Position numbers and translations under genes: made by a program. DNA of 64,000 nucleotides from contig JADKJP010000004.1 of NCBI GenBank assembly GCA_016720935.1, positions 186,001 through 250,000 of the forward strand, in the 5' to 3' direction. Below the pieces are notes generated by a model, which was given only the letters and a program-made list of their open reading frames with translations, was not told where the DNA came from and did not search any database. Origin of the DNA: Bacteroidota bacterium (lineage in GTDB: Bacteria > Bacteroidota > Bacteroidia > AKYH767-A > 2013-40CM-41-45). Shown here piece after piece: positions 1-8,150 of this stretch; the stretch's first letter is position 1, and each line of letters begins with the position of its first letter.

Positions 1-783
1 ATGTTCGCAGAATGTTGCCAGTAAATCTTCAACAGGAATTTCAGGGCGGTCGAAAACAGGGAAGATATCCGTTTCCAGATCTTCTCTTCCTAAGGATTTC
101 GGAAATGACTTTTCGAAATATTTGCTTTGATTTACTTTATCGAGGAGATCTTTTCTCACTTTTCCTTTCGCGGCCATCTCTCCGCCTGCATCGTATTCTT
201 TTCCTACCCGAGAAGAAAGAGCATTCAATAAAAGGTTGCATCCGCAAATATCAAACGCGATTCTTTTTGAGTTTTGTTCAAATGAAATATTCGCAATCCC
301 TCCCAGATTCAGACAATAATCGTATTCATGAAACAATAACTTGTCTCCTATCGGAACCAATGGAGCGCCTTGCCCACCAAGTGCAACATCCGCTGTACGG
401 AAATCGCAAATCACAGGAAAGCCACTTTCAACAGCTAATGCGGCGCCATCACCAATCTGACTCGTAAATCCTGCTGAAGGCTGATGAAATATAGTATGAC
501 CGTGAGAGGAGATAAAGTCAGGTTTTAAATTATAACGTTGACAAAAATCCTTACTCAGTTTCCCGAAATATTTTCCGAGTTCAGCATGTACTGCAACAAA
601 TTTTTCTGCCTTGACAGAAGGCAGAGTTAATAGAATATTTTTCCATTCACTTGTATATGGAATGGTTTCAGCTTCCAGGAGTTTGTATGTCCAATGCTTA
701 TCGAATGCAAATTCACAATATGCAAGATCAACACCATCCAGTGAGGTTCCCGACATGATCCCAACTACTTTGTAAGTCTGCAT
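1..783 (-). CDS. anmK: Anhydro-N-acetylmuramic acid kinase, 3' end outside window
   Basis: Phosphorylates and opens 1,6-anhydro-MurNAc to MurNAc-6-phosphate in cytoplasmic peptidoglycan recycling. The frame starts with ATG at 783 and stays open to base 1, giving 261 codons; the family usually has 350-390 residues, so about 100 C-terminal residues lie outside. The N-terminal signature GIMSGTSLDGVD is at residues 8-19, followed by the sugar-kinase strand NLGGIANIS. Where many proteobacterial enzymes have a GPGN loop, this one reads CGCN, which I believe is a phylum variant. The T9SS gene at 801 lies 17 bp upstream on the same strand. Identity is strong. Confidence 0.93.
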   Translation of the reverse strand, partial: MQTYKVVGIMSGTSLDGVDLAYCEFAFDKHWTYKLLEAETIPYTSEWKNILLTLPSVKAEKFVAVHAELGKYFGKLSKDFCQRYNLKPDFISSHGHTIFHQPSAGFTSQIGDGAALAVESGFPVICDFRTADVALGGQGAPLVPIGDKLLFHEYDYCLNLGGIANISFEQNSKRIAFDICGCNLLLNALSSRVGKEYDAGGEMAAKGKVRKDLLDKVNQSKYFEKSFPKSLGREDLETDIFPVFDRPEIPVEDLLATFCEH

Positions 784-800
784 CTCAAAATTATTTTAAA

Positions 801-2285
801 TCAATTTCCTTTGGTCAACAGAATTTTACCTTGCATCACATCACCTTTTTCAGTTTGTCCGAAAAGGAAATATGCACCTGCTGCTAAAGAGGACAATTCC
901 AAACTTTCACTGCAATGTTTGGCACGGAATACAATCTTTCCGCTAAAATCAGTGACGGTAACATTATTCAGTTCTGATGGCATAAATCGCAGATTGCCTT
1001 CAGAAGGATTTGGATACACCTTAATCTCATTCGTCAATTGCAATGGTAGGGTTTCTCCAAGCAAAATCCCGCCTGTTGCATCTGTTTTCACGAGATAAAC
1101 CTGCGGTAAACCTGTTGTCATGCCGGCACTTCCAGCAGCAAGATACCCTGAATCAAGAGTCGCGATGACACTGTTTCCCTGCGCATCACCGGAATTGTAA
1201 TCGTGTTTCCATTCCTGATTGCCAAGTGTATCTACTTTAATTAACTCAAGATAAGCCTGAGAATTGCCGCAAAGAATATAACAATTGTCGGAAGAGAAAC
1301 TGAGTGCCTTTGTACGTTCATCCAGATTCTGAAAACCATATGTACGTGTCCACAAAGTATCTCCTGAAAAATTTGTTTTTACCAGAAAATGATCCCCTGC
1401 TAATTGTGAACCAGCGGATGTGGAACCTGCAATCAGTAATCCATCAGACAGACACAGAATCGAATTCCCGGTCGCCCATCCGGCACCAAAATATTTCTTT
1501 GTCCACAAGGAATCTCCATTCGCTCCGATGTGCATCAAAAACATGGACCCGCTGGTGTCTCCAAAATCAAGGAGATAACCCGTAGCGTAGAATGAACTAT
1601 CAGTACCCTGACAAATGGAATTAATTTCTCCCAATCGTGTGCGCCATTCTTTTGTCCAGATTGGAACGCCGGAAGAATGAAGAGCAGCGCATTTCATGAA
1701 GTAATAATTGCTTTGAATTTCCACTGCTCGTCCTGCTCCCACAACAATACCTTCATTTGTCAGACACAAATTATTATACCTCTCGTTACGTGTAGTTGTT
1801 CCAAGACGGTGTCTCCACACAACTCCTCCACTTGAATCAAGTTTGAGCAGCATGGCATCACTAGTCGTGGAATCTTCCATTCTTCCTGAAACATAAATGC
1901 TTCCCGAATCATTGCGAAGTCCGAATGATGCGATTTCCCGTAATGCTGCAGGTTGAACAATTTTTGTTCGGGTAGTATCGCCTCTGGAATTTGTCCAGAC
2001 AAAGCATACCTTTTGTCTTTGCACACTATCTGAAATTGAGCCGATTGCAAGAATGCTGGTATCCGGCAGTTCGATTCCGGAAACTCCGGAATGAGCGGAT
2101 CCGGAATAAATGCCGATTGTTCTTTCAAAAGACTGTTGAGCAGACAAATCAGTGAATGACAGACAGATCAGCAAACCAAGAACAATACCCTTGAAAATAT
2201 CCCGCGAACAAGATGATGATTTCACAGCTTTTGCACACAAATTCAAAGAGTTAGAAAGAAATTTAAGAGGCATGTGAAGGGTCAT
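801..2285 (-). CDS. T9SS type A sorting domain protein with beta-propeller-like repeats
   Basis: Predicted secreted or surface protein of 494 residues. After a long basic N-region a hydrophobic stretch (about residues 31-46, ending near DLSAQ) looks like a signal peptide. The body is made of repeated segments of the type 'LvKtdsnGdtlWtrtyG', as in propeller proteins of this phylum. The last 80 residues form a T9SS sorting domain with the hallmark VYPNPSEG and a final strand ending in LLTKGN. ATG at 2285 was chosen; ATG at 2273 is also possible, and the frame remains open to 2345. It is transcribed away from the acyl-CoA dehydrogenase. The function of the body is unknown. Confidence 0.85.
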   Translation of the reverse strand: MTLHMPLKFLSNSLNLCAKAVKSSSCSRDIFKGIVLGLLICLSFTDLSAQQSFERTIGIYSGSAHSGVSGIELPDTSILAIGSISDSVQRQKVCFVWTNSRGDTTRTKIVQPAALREIASFGLRNDSGSIYVSGRMEDSTTSDAMLLKLDSSGGVVWRHRLGTTTRNERYNNLCLTNEGIVVGAGRAVEIQSNYYFMKCAALHSSGVPIWTKEWRTRLGEINSICQGTDSSFYATGYLLDFGDTSGSMFLMHIGANGDSLWTKKYFGAGWATGNSILCLSDGLLIAGSTSAGSQLAGDHFLVKTNFSGDTLWTRTYGFQNLDERTKALSFSSDNCYILCGNSQAYLELIKVDTLGNQEWKHDYNSGDAQGNSVIATLDSGYLAAGSAGMTTGLPQVYLVKTDATGGILLGETLPLQLTNEIKVYPNPSEGNLRFMPSELNNVTVTDFSGKIVFRAKHCSESLELSSLAAGAYFLFGQTEKGDVMQGKILLTKGN

Positions 2286-2291
2286 TTTTCC

Positions 2292-2323
2292 TTTGGGAAT
2301 CACGCGCAAATCGTGTAGGTTTG
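2292..2323 (+). promoter_or_regulatory. Bacteroidota-type promoter for acyl-CoA dehydrogenase
   Basis: A -33 TTTG (2292-2295) is followed after 20 bp by TAGGTTTG (2316-2323), matching the TTTG/TAnnTTTG consensus. It lies 75 bp before the ATG at 2398 and overlaps the 5' region of the divergent T9SS gene, so the two genes share a control region. Confidence 0.6.
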
Positions 2324-2397
2324 TTCGCGCAAATAAAAGTAGCAAATCCTCCCGGAATCCTGCAAAACGGGAAACATTTCAACAAAAGAACACGATT

Positions 2398-3540
2398 ATG
2401 AATTTCGAATTGAGCGAAGAACACCTGATGATCCAAAAGGCTGCACGCGATTTTGCACAAAATGAATTGAAGCCGGGAGTAATTGAAAGAGATGAACACC
2501 AGAAATTTCCTGCTGAACAAATCCGCAAAATGGGTGAGCTCGGATTTCTTGGAATGATGGTAGATCCGAAATATGGTGGCGGCGGAATGGATACCATCAG
2601 TTATGTACTCGCCATGGAAGAAATCTCTAAAGTCGATGCTTCCGCTTCGGTTGTGATGTCTGTGAACAATTCTCTGGTTTGCTGGGGTCTTGAAAATTTC
2701 GGAACAGAAGAACAGAAACAAAAATATCTGGTTCCTTTGGCAAAGGGTGAAATTATCGGAGCATTTTGTCTTTCAGAACCGGAAGCAGGTTCTGACGCGA
2801 CTTCTCAACACACTACCGCTATTGATGCCGGTGATCATTATGTTCTGAACGGAACAAAAAACTGGATCACCAATGGTTCAACAGCTTCCGTTTACCTGGT
2901 GATTGCACAAACTGACGTCGCTAAAGGACATAAAGGAATCAATGCGCTTATCGTTGAAAAAGGAATGCCCGGATTCACGATCGGACCGAAAGAAAATAAA
3001 TTAGGTATTCGCGGCAGTGATACTCACTCGCTGATGTTTACCGATGTAAAAGTGCCAAAGAAAAACAGAATTGGCGAAGATGGCTTTGGTTTCAAATTCG
3101 CTATGAAGACTCTTACGGGTGGAAGAATTGGTATCGCTTCTCAGGCATTGGGAATCGCATCCGGTGCATATGAACTGGCACTTCAGTATTCCAAAGAAAG
3201 AAAAGCATTTGGTGTTCCGATTTCACAACACCAGGCAATTCAGTTCAAACTTGCCGACATGGCGACAGAAATTGAAGCGGCTCGTTTGCTTTGTCTGAAA
3301 GCCGCATGGATGAAAGATGAACATCTTGATTACGGACTTTCTTCCTCCATGGCGAAGTTGTTTGCTTCACGTGTGGCTATGGAAACCACGGTTGAAGCTG
3401 TACAGATCCACGGCGGATACGGATTCGTTAAAGAATTCCATGTAGAACGATTGATGCGCGACGCGAAGATCACTCAGATTTATGAGGGTACTTCTGAAGT
3501 TCAGAAAATCGTCATTTCCCGTTCTATTATCGGTAAATAA
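2398..3540 (+). CDS. Acyl-CoA dehydrogenase, short-chain type
   Basis: FAD-dependent alpha,beta-dehydrogenation of an acyl-CoA (380 residues, standard length), passing electrons to electron-transfer flavoprotein. Visible signatures are LSEPEAGSD, which contacts FAD and substrate, and GGRIGIASQALG. C-terminal IHGGYGFVKEFHVERLMRD is followed by YEGTSEVQ, whose first Glu is the usual catalytic base. It resembles butyryl/short-chain enzymes more than long-chain ones, but chain length cannot be fixed from sequence alone. ATG at 2398 begins the conserved MNFELSEEH start; the upstream open codons cover the promoter and are unlikely to be translated. No other beta-oxidation genes are adjacent. Confidence 0.93.
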   Translation: MNFELSEEHLMIQKAARDFAQNELKPGVIERDEHQKFPAEQIRKMGELGFLGMMVDPKYGGGGMDTISYVLAMEEISKVDASASVVMSVNNSLVCWGLENFGTEEQKQKYLVPLAKGEIIGAFCLSEPEAGSDATSQHTTAIDAGDHYVLNGTKNWITNGSTASVYLVIAQTDVAKGHKGINALIVEKGMPGFTIGPKENKLGIRGSDTHSLMFTDVKVPKKNRIGEDGFGFKFAMKTLTGGRIGIASQALGIASGAYELALQYSKERKAFGVPISQHQAIQFKLADMATEIEAARLLCLKAAWMKDEHLDYGLSSSMAKLFASRVAMETTVEAVQIHGGYGFVKEFHVERLMRDAKITQIYEGTSEVQKIVISRSIIGK

Positions 3541-3569
3541 TTTTTTCATTCTTACTTTATTGCTTGTCG

Positions 3570-4331
3570 ATGTATCGTAACATCCTGAAAATCGTATTGC
3601 CTCTTCTCCTTAGCGTGTTGTTTAGCTGCACGTCACAGAAAAAGCTGGTTTATTTCCAGGGTAATATTCCACAACTGAAGGAATCCGACATCTACAAACT
3701 CAGGATCTATCCCGGAGATATCCTCTCCATCAATATTTTCACCATCAATGCTGAGGCTTACCCATATCTGGCAGTTCCTGCCGACAAGCCATCCAGTGAC
3801 AACCGTTCAGCATACGAAAAAGGTTATATCGTTAATGAAAACGGAGAGGTGAAATTACCACTCATTGGCTCTGTTCTGCTGACAGGAAAAACAATGAGTG
3901 AAGCCACACAAATACTCGAAGCGAAATTCAAGGAATTCATGGAAGACCCTATCGTCACTGTGAAAAAACTGAATTTTAAAGTAACTGTCCTTGGCGAAGT
4001 AAATCGTCCCGGAACATACCCCATTCTCAACGAACATGCAACTTTGCCTGAAGTATTGGGAATGGCCGGTGATCTCAGCGTGTATGGCGACCGTCAAAAG
4101 GTTCGCATCATCCGTGAAGAAAATCAACAGACAAAAGATTTTTTCATTGACATGACCAACGCGTCAAGTCTTTCAGCGGAAACCTATTATTTGCATCCTG
4201 ACGACATCATTTATGTACAGCCATTGAAAAGACGGGCCTTTCAGAACATCAGTCCGTCGGTGACCATCTTTACTTCCATCGTTACCACAGCGGTGATTGC
4301 ACTTACATTTATTATTACCCAAACAAAGTAA
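3570..4331 (+). CDS. Wza-like polysaccharide export lipoprotein
   Basis: Outer-membrane polysaccharide export protein of the Wza/KpsD type (253 residues). The signal peptide ends in lipobox LFSC, so Cys20 would be lipidated. The Poly_export domain (about residues 40-125, starting YKLRIYPGDILSI) is followed by a SLBB-type segment (VTVLGEVNRPGTYPI). A hydrophobic C-terminal helix (about 230-250) probably spans a membrane. ATG at 3570 is preferred over the in-frame TTG at 3564. It lies 3 bp upstream of the Wzc-like kinase, so the pair is an operon. Glycosyltransferases and a flippase are not in the window. Confidence 0.9.
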   Translation: MYRNILKIVLPLLLSVLFSCTSQKKLVYFQGNIPQLKESDIYKLRIYPGDILSINIFTINAEAYPYLAVPADKPSSDNRSAYEKGYIVNENGEVKLPLIGSVLLTGKTMSEATQILEAKFKEFMEDPIVTVKKLNFKVTVLGEVNRPGTYPILNEHATLPEVLGMAGDLSVYGDRQKVRIIREENQQTKDFFIDMTNASSLSAETYYLHPDDIIYVQPLKRRAFQNISPSVTIFTSIVTTAVIALTFIITQTK

Positions 4332-4334
4332 ACC

Positions 4335-6716
4335 ATGCGAACAAACGAAGGAGCACAGCGCCGTAATGACGATGAAATAGACCTGCGTTTGCTTTTCTAC
4401 AATATGCGTAGAAAATGGCATTACTTTCTTTTCTCAGCCATCCTCTTTTGCATTGGAGCTTTGTTGTATATCCGTTTTACATTGCCGGTTTTTGAGGCTC
4501 GTACAAGCATCCTGGTTAAAGACACAAAAAACACTTCAAATAATATCGAAGACTTTTTAACCGGTGATCTCTTCGGGAATACAAAAAACATTGCCACTGA
4601 AATCGGAATCCTCAAGTCAAGATCCGTACTGGAAGAAACGATCAACGAACTCAATCTTGGAGTCAGTTATTTTGGCAAGACGACTTTCTTCAAATACCCG
4701 CTTTACAGAAACCAGCCTTTCCAGGTGAAGCCTGTACGAATGACCGAAGGTGTGTATGATGAGTTTTTTCATATTACAATTCTGGACAGCAGCACCTACA
4801 AACTCGAACTCGATGCCGACAATAAAATCCTGAATGATTATTCATACAAAGGAACACATCATTTTGGCGAAGAAGTCCGAACTACGTATTTCACACTAGT
4901 TGTCAATCACAATGACTCCGCGATTAATGTGGTCAATGACGATGATTTTGTTTTCACAGTGAATTCACTGAACAAAATGATCGCTTATTACCAGGAGAAA
5001 ATGAAAGCGGAACCTCAGAACAAGGATGCCACGATCGTTGAAATTTCAGTTCAGGATAAAATCAAAGAAAGAGCGACCGATTTTCTGAATACCCTTGGGA
5101 AAGTCTACATCAATCGCGATGTAAAAGATAAATCTTCCGTTGCCGGACTCACGCTGAAATTTGTCGACGAACAACTCGAAGAAATCAGCAAAACACTAAA
5201 CGCGACGGAACTTGAATTGCAAAAGTTCAAAGAACAAAAAGGAACTGTTGACCTAAGTGAAGAATCCAAAGCTTATCTCGAACGCGTAACCAATATCGAC
5301 GCGGATCGCGTGAAAGCAGAGATCGAACTGAAATCATTGGATTACCTCTACTCCTATGTCACCGGCAACCGCGACGTGGAAGAACTTGCTCCAAGCAGTC
5401 TGGGCAATCCCGATCCATTGCTGATCGACCTGATCACAAAACTCAAGGAACTCCAAAGCAAACGTAAAAGTCTTGCTTATGGAAGCAGTACACAATCTCC
5501 TGCTATTAAAGTGATCGATCAGCAGATCGAACAAACCAAACGGACTCTTGTTGAAAACATCAACAACCTGCGGAACATGACCAAGGTGAATCTTTCCAGC
5601 ATCAACACAGAACTGATGCGTTACGAAGGAAGCATCCGGAAAATCCCGAATATCGAACGGGAACTCCTCGGCATTCAAAGAAATTTCAGTGTCAACGAAA
5701 ACATTTACCTCTATCTTCTTCAGAAGAAAGCTGAAACCGGAATCGCGAAAGCAACTGCGGTTTCGGACAACAAAGTACTTGATGAAGCAAGCATCAATGA
5801 TATTCCTGTAATCCCGAACACCAAAGCTATTCTCATCATTACGCTGATGCTGGCCTTGATTGTTCCGGTCATTCTGATCATCCTGCAAGGGTATGTCAAG
5901 AATACCATCAGCAACAAAGAAGATATCGAGAAGATGAGTAAAATTCCAATCATCGGTGTGGTCGGACATCACAATACAGGTGAGCGACTCGTTGTTTCCA
6001 GCAAACCGAAATCATCCATTACCGAAGCGTTCCGTTCCATTCGCGCGAACCTGATGTTCTTCGGACTGGCAGATCAGCATAAAATTGTTCTCATCACTTC
6101 ATCTGTAGGCGGTGAAGGAAAATCATTTTCCAGTCTGAACCTTGCCGCTGTTCTTTCTCTCCAGCACCATAAAGTGATCATCGTTGGAATGGATTTGAGA
6201 AAACCTCAGTTGGTACAGGATCTCGGAATAAAAAATGAAACAGGAGTTAGTACCTACCTGATCGGTAAAGCCAAACTGGATGAAGTGATCCAGCATACTT
6301 CTGTCGATAATCTTGACATCATTCCATCCGGACCTGTTCCTCCTAACCCTGCGGAATTGCTTGCGAAAAAAGAAACTCACAAATTGCTTGATGAGTTGCG
6401 TGAGCGTTACGACTACATCATCATCGATACACCACCCGTTGGAATTGTAAGCGACGCCATGATGCTGATGAACCTCGCGGATATCAATATTTTCATCCTT
6501 CGTGAAAATTATTCAAAGAAGGAATACATGAAAACCATTAACGATTATTACACCCAGGGTAAAGTGAAAAACCTGTGTGTTCTTTTAAATGATGCCGGCA
6601 CGAATCATCGTTATGGGTACGGTTACGGATACAGTTATGGCTATCATGGTTATGGCTATTATGATGAAGAGCAGGGTAAAAAAGGAATTCTCGGAAAAGT
6701 TTTCAAAAAATCCTGA
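4335..6716 (+). CDS. Wzc-like polysaccharide co-polymerase and tyrosine autokinase
   Basis: Inner-membrane protein of 793 residues that controls chain export with its Wza partner. A Wzz domain is bracketed by two membrane helices (about residues 33-51 and 495-515), with a long coiled-coil periplasmic part between them. The cytoplasmic BY-kinase domain has Walker A GGEGKS (about 590-597), Walker A' GMDLRKP and Walker B YIIIDTPP. A tail at about residues 760-777 carries nine tyrosines alternating with glycine, the autophosphorylation cluster expected for this family. It forms an operon with the lipoprotein gene 3 bp upstream. Confidence 0.93.
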   Translation: MRTNEGAQRRNDDEIDLRLLFYNMRRKWHYFLFSAILFCIGALLYIRFTLPVFEARTSILVKDTKNTSNNIEDFLTGDLFGNTKNIATEIGILKSRSVLEETINELNLGVSYFGKTTFFKYPLYRNQPFQVKPVRMTEGVYDEFFHITILDSSTYKLELDADNKILNDYSYKGTHHFGEEVRTTYFTLVVNHNDSAINVVNDDDFVFTVNSLNKMIAYYQEKMKAEPQNKDATIVEISVQDKIKERATDFLNTLGKVYINRDVKDKSSVAGLTLKFVDEQLEEISKTLNATELELQKFKEQKGTVDLSEESKAYLERVTNIDADRVKAEIELKSLDYLYSYVTGNRDVEELAPSSLGNPDPLLIDLITKLKELQSKRKSLAYGSSTQSPAIKVIDQQIEQTKRTLVENINNLRNMTKVNLSSINTELMRYEGSIRKIPNIERELLGIQRNFSVNENIYLYLLQKKAETGIAKATAVSDNKVLDEASINDIPVIPNTKAILIITLMLALIVPVILIILQGYVKNTISNKEDIEKMSKIPIIGVVGHHNTGERLVVSSKPKSSITEAFRSIRANLMFFGLADQHKIVLITSSVGGEGKSFSSLNLAAVLSLQHHKVIIVGMDLRKPQLVQDLGIKNETGVSTYLIGKAKLDEVIQHTSVDNLDIIPSGPVPPNPAELLAKKETHKLLDELRERYDYIIIDTPPVGIVSDAMMLMNLADINIFILRENYSKKEYMKTINDYYTQGKVKNLCVLLNDAGTNHRYGYGYGYSYGYHGYGYYDEEQGKKGILGKVFKKS

Positions 6717-6721
6717 TACAA

Positions 6722-7198
6722 ATGAGTATCCCCAAACAAATTGCCGATCAATTCAGAAAGGTACATTTCGGCGGAAACTGGACCGGCTCTTGTCTGAAAG
6801 AACTGATGACCAACCTGACCTGGGAACAGGCAACTACAAAAGTTCGTTCTTTCAATACGATCGCAACACTGGTTTTTCATGTAAATTACTATGTGGGAGC
6901 CGTTATGTCGGTATTGAAAAATCAACCTTTCAATGCAAAGGATGAATTTAGTTTCGCCCACCCTCCTATTGAATCGCAGGAGGATTGGGAGAATTTTCTT
7001 AATAAGATCTGGTCTGAAGCTGAGGAATTAGCTGTTTTCATTGAAAATTTTCCGGAATCACAATTAGAGGAGATTTTTGTAAAAGAGAAGTATGGTACTT
7101 ATTACAGAAATTTCACCGGAGTCATTGAACACATGCATTATCATTTGGGACAAATTGCTTTGATCAGGAAAATGATTGAACAGGAATCGCACCTTTGA
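6722..7198 (+). CDS. DinB-like four-helix protein
   Basis: A 158-residue protein resembling the DinB/DUF1572 superfamily: four helices with spaced histidines (HVNYY near residue 54, EHMHYHLGQI near 137-146) that in relatives bind a divalent metal. Enzymatic role unknown; relatives include mycothiol- and bacillithiol-dependent transferases. It starts 5 bp after the wzc stop, perhaps co-transcribed by read-through rather than functionally linked. Codons 42-158 and about 50 bp of downstream DNA are repeated at 7604-8011 (see findings). This copy is intact. Confidence 0.72.
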   Translation: MSIPKQIADQFRKVHFGGNWTGSCLKELMTNLTWEQATTKVRSFNTIATLVFHVNYYVGAVMSVLKNQPFNAKDEFSFAHPPIESQEDWENFLNKIWSEAEELAVFIENFPESQLEEIFVKEKYGTYYRNFTGVIEHMHYHLGQIALIRKMIEQESHL

Positions 7199-7251
7199 AA
7201 AAAAGAAGAAGCCTTCATGTGAAATTAATAATTTATTACATTTGGTCTACG
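6846..7251 (+). repeat. Direct repeat, left copy (dinB 3' part)
   Basis: These 406 bp, from inside dinB to just past its stop, recur as 408 bp at 7604-8011. I counted two substitutions and two single-base insertions of C, all within the first 120 bp; the remaining 280 bp or so are identical. The right copy therefore looks recent. The two copies flank about 350 bp of transposase-derived sequence. Confidence 0.92.
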
Positions 7252-7603
7252 ATGACGTGATTTTGATTGCTTCCTGTAATTTATTTAGATGTTTAAAGTT
7301 ATGAATTTTATTCAAATTATTTTCTAATTCCAATAAGGCTGCAGCAACCCATCTTTGTCGTTGATTACTGTTGGTCCAATGCTTAACATTTCGTACATAT
7401 TTCGCCATTTGGGAGTTCAGGTTTTCAATACAATTTGTCGTAGCCAAACTTCTGGAAAATATTTGCGCAACTTTCAATTTGTGGAGTGTAAGCGTTTCTT
7501 CCAAGCCTTCCAGTAGAGAGTTCGCTGCATTTTGATTGATTTTTAAGAGCTCTTTGTGGATGTTTAGCAATACCAGTTTAGCTTTATTGTAATCAGGTTC
7601 CCG
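7247..7603 (-). pseudogene. C-terminal fragment of IS256/mutator-type transposase
   Basis: The minus strand reads about 119 codons ending in TAG at 7247-7249. Its motifs are those of the C-terminus of IS256-like (mutator superfamily) transposases: SLATTNCIENLNS around the last catalytic Glu, then RNVKHWTNSNQRQRWVAAALLELE. The N-terminal 250 or more residues, which hold the two catalytic Asp, are absent. The frame runs directly into the repeated dinB DNA at 7604. The stop codon lies inside the left repeat copy, two bases from the junction. I see no terminal inverted repeats, so this is a dead scrap and not a mobile element. Confidence 0.82.
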
Positions 7604-8011
7604 GTTCTTTCAATACGATCGCCACACTGGTTTTTCATGTAAATTACTATGTGGGAGCCGTTATGTCGGTATTGAAAAGTCAACCTTTCAATGCAAAGGA
7701 TGAATTTACGTTTCGCCCCACCCTCCTATTGAATCGCAGGAGGATTGGGAGAATTTTCTTAATAAGATCTGGTCTGAAGCTGAGGAATTAGCTGTTTTCA
7801 TTGAAAATTTTCCGGAATCACAATTAGAGGAGATTTTTGTAAAAGAGAAGTATGGTACTTATTACAGAAATTTCACCGGAGTCATTGAACACATGCATTA
7901 TCATTTGGGACAAATTGCTTTGATCAGGAAAATGATTGAACAGGAATCGCACCTTTGAAAAAAAGAAGAAGCCTTCATGTGAAATTAATAATTTATTACA
8001 TTTGGTCTACG
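7604..8011 (+). pseudogene. Truncated, frameshifted second copy of dinB-like gene
   Basis: Right copy of the direct repeat. It lacks the first 41 codons and carries two single-base C insertions (near 7709 and 7716), so the reading frame is broken although the final 80 codons are identical to those of the intact gene. The equivalent of the stop codon is at 7956-7958. After 8011 the sequence becomes unique; this is presumably the original downstream flank of dinB before the rearrangement. Confidence 0.85.
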
Positions 8012-8150
8012 CACTTCAATCAAACCTTCCCTCATCATTTTTTATCTTTATTTCCAAAATTCCGAATTATAATTTTACATTAATTTACCATCCATTTTCC
8101 AATATGATTGTATTGGGCAATTAAATCAAAATACTATTATTACGTGTTCA

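Noticed and set aside
12..467. Open frame of 151 codons opposite anmK
   Set aside because: Antisense to a clear anmK coding sequence; composition is that of a shadow frame.
3564..3569. TTG as start codon of the Wza-like gene
   Set aside because: An ATG two codons later gives a normal lipoprotein signal; TTG is not needed.
5334..5972. Open frame of 212 codons antisense to wzc
   Set aside because: Long only because the wzc codons leave few stops on the other strand; wzc is well supported.
7247..7603. A complete, active insertion sequence
   Set aside because: Only the transposase C-terminus is present, with no N-terminal catalytic residues, terminal inverted repeats or short target duplication.
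7936..8124. Open frame of 62 codons after the second dinB copy
   Set aside because: Runs in the wrong frame over the duplicated dinB end and AT-rich flank; no protein-like composition.
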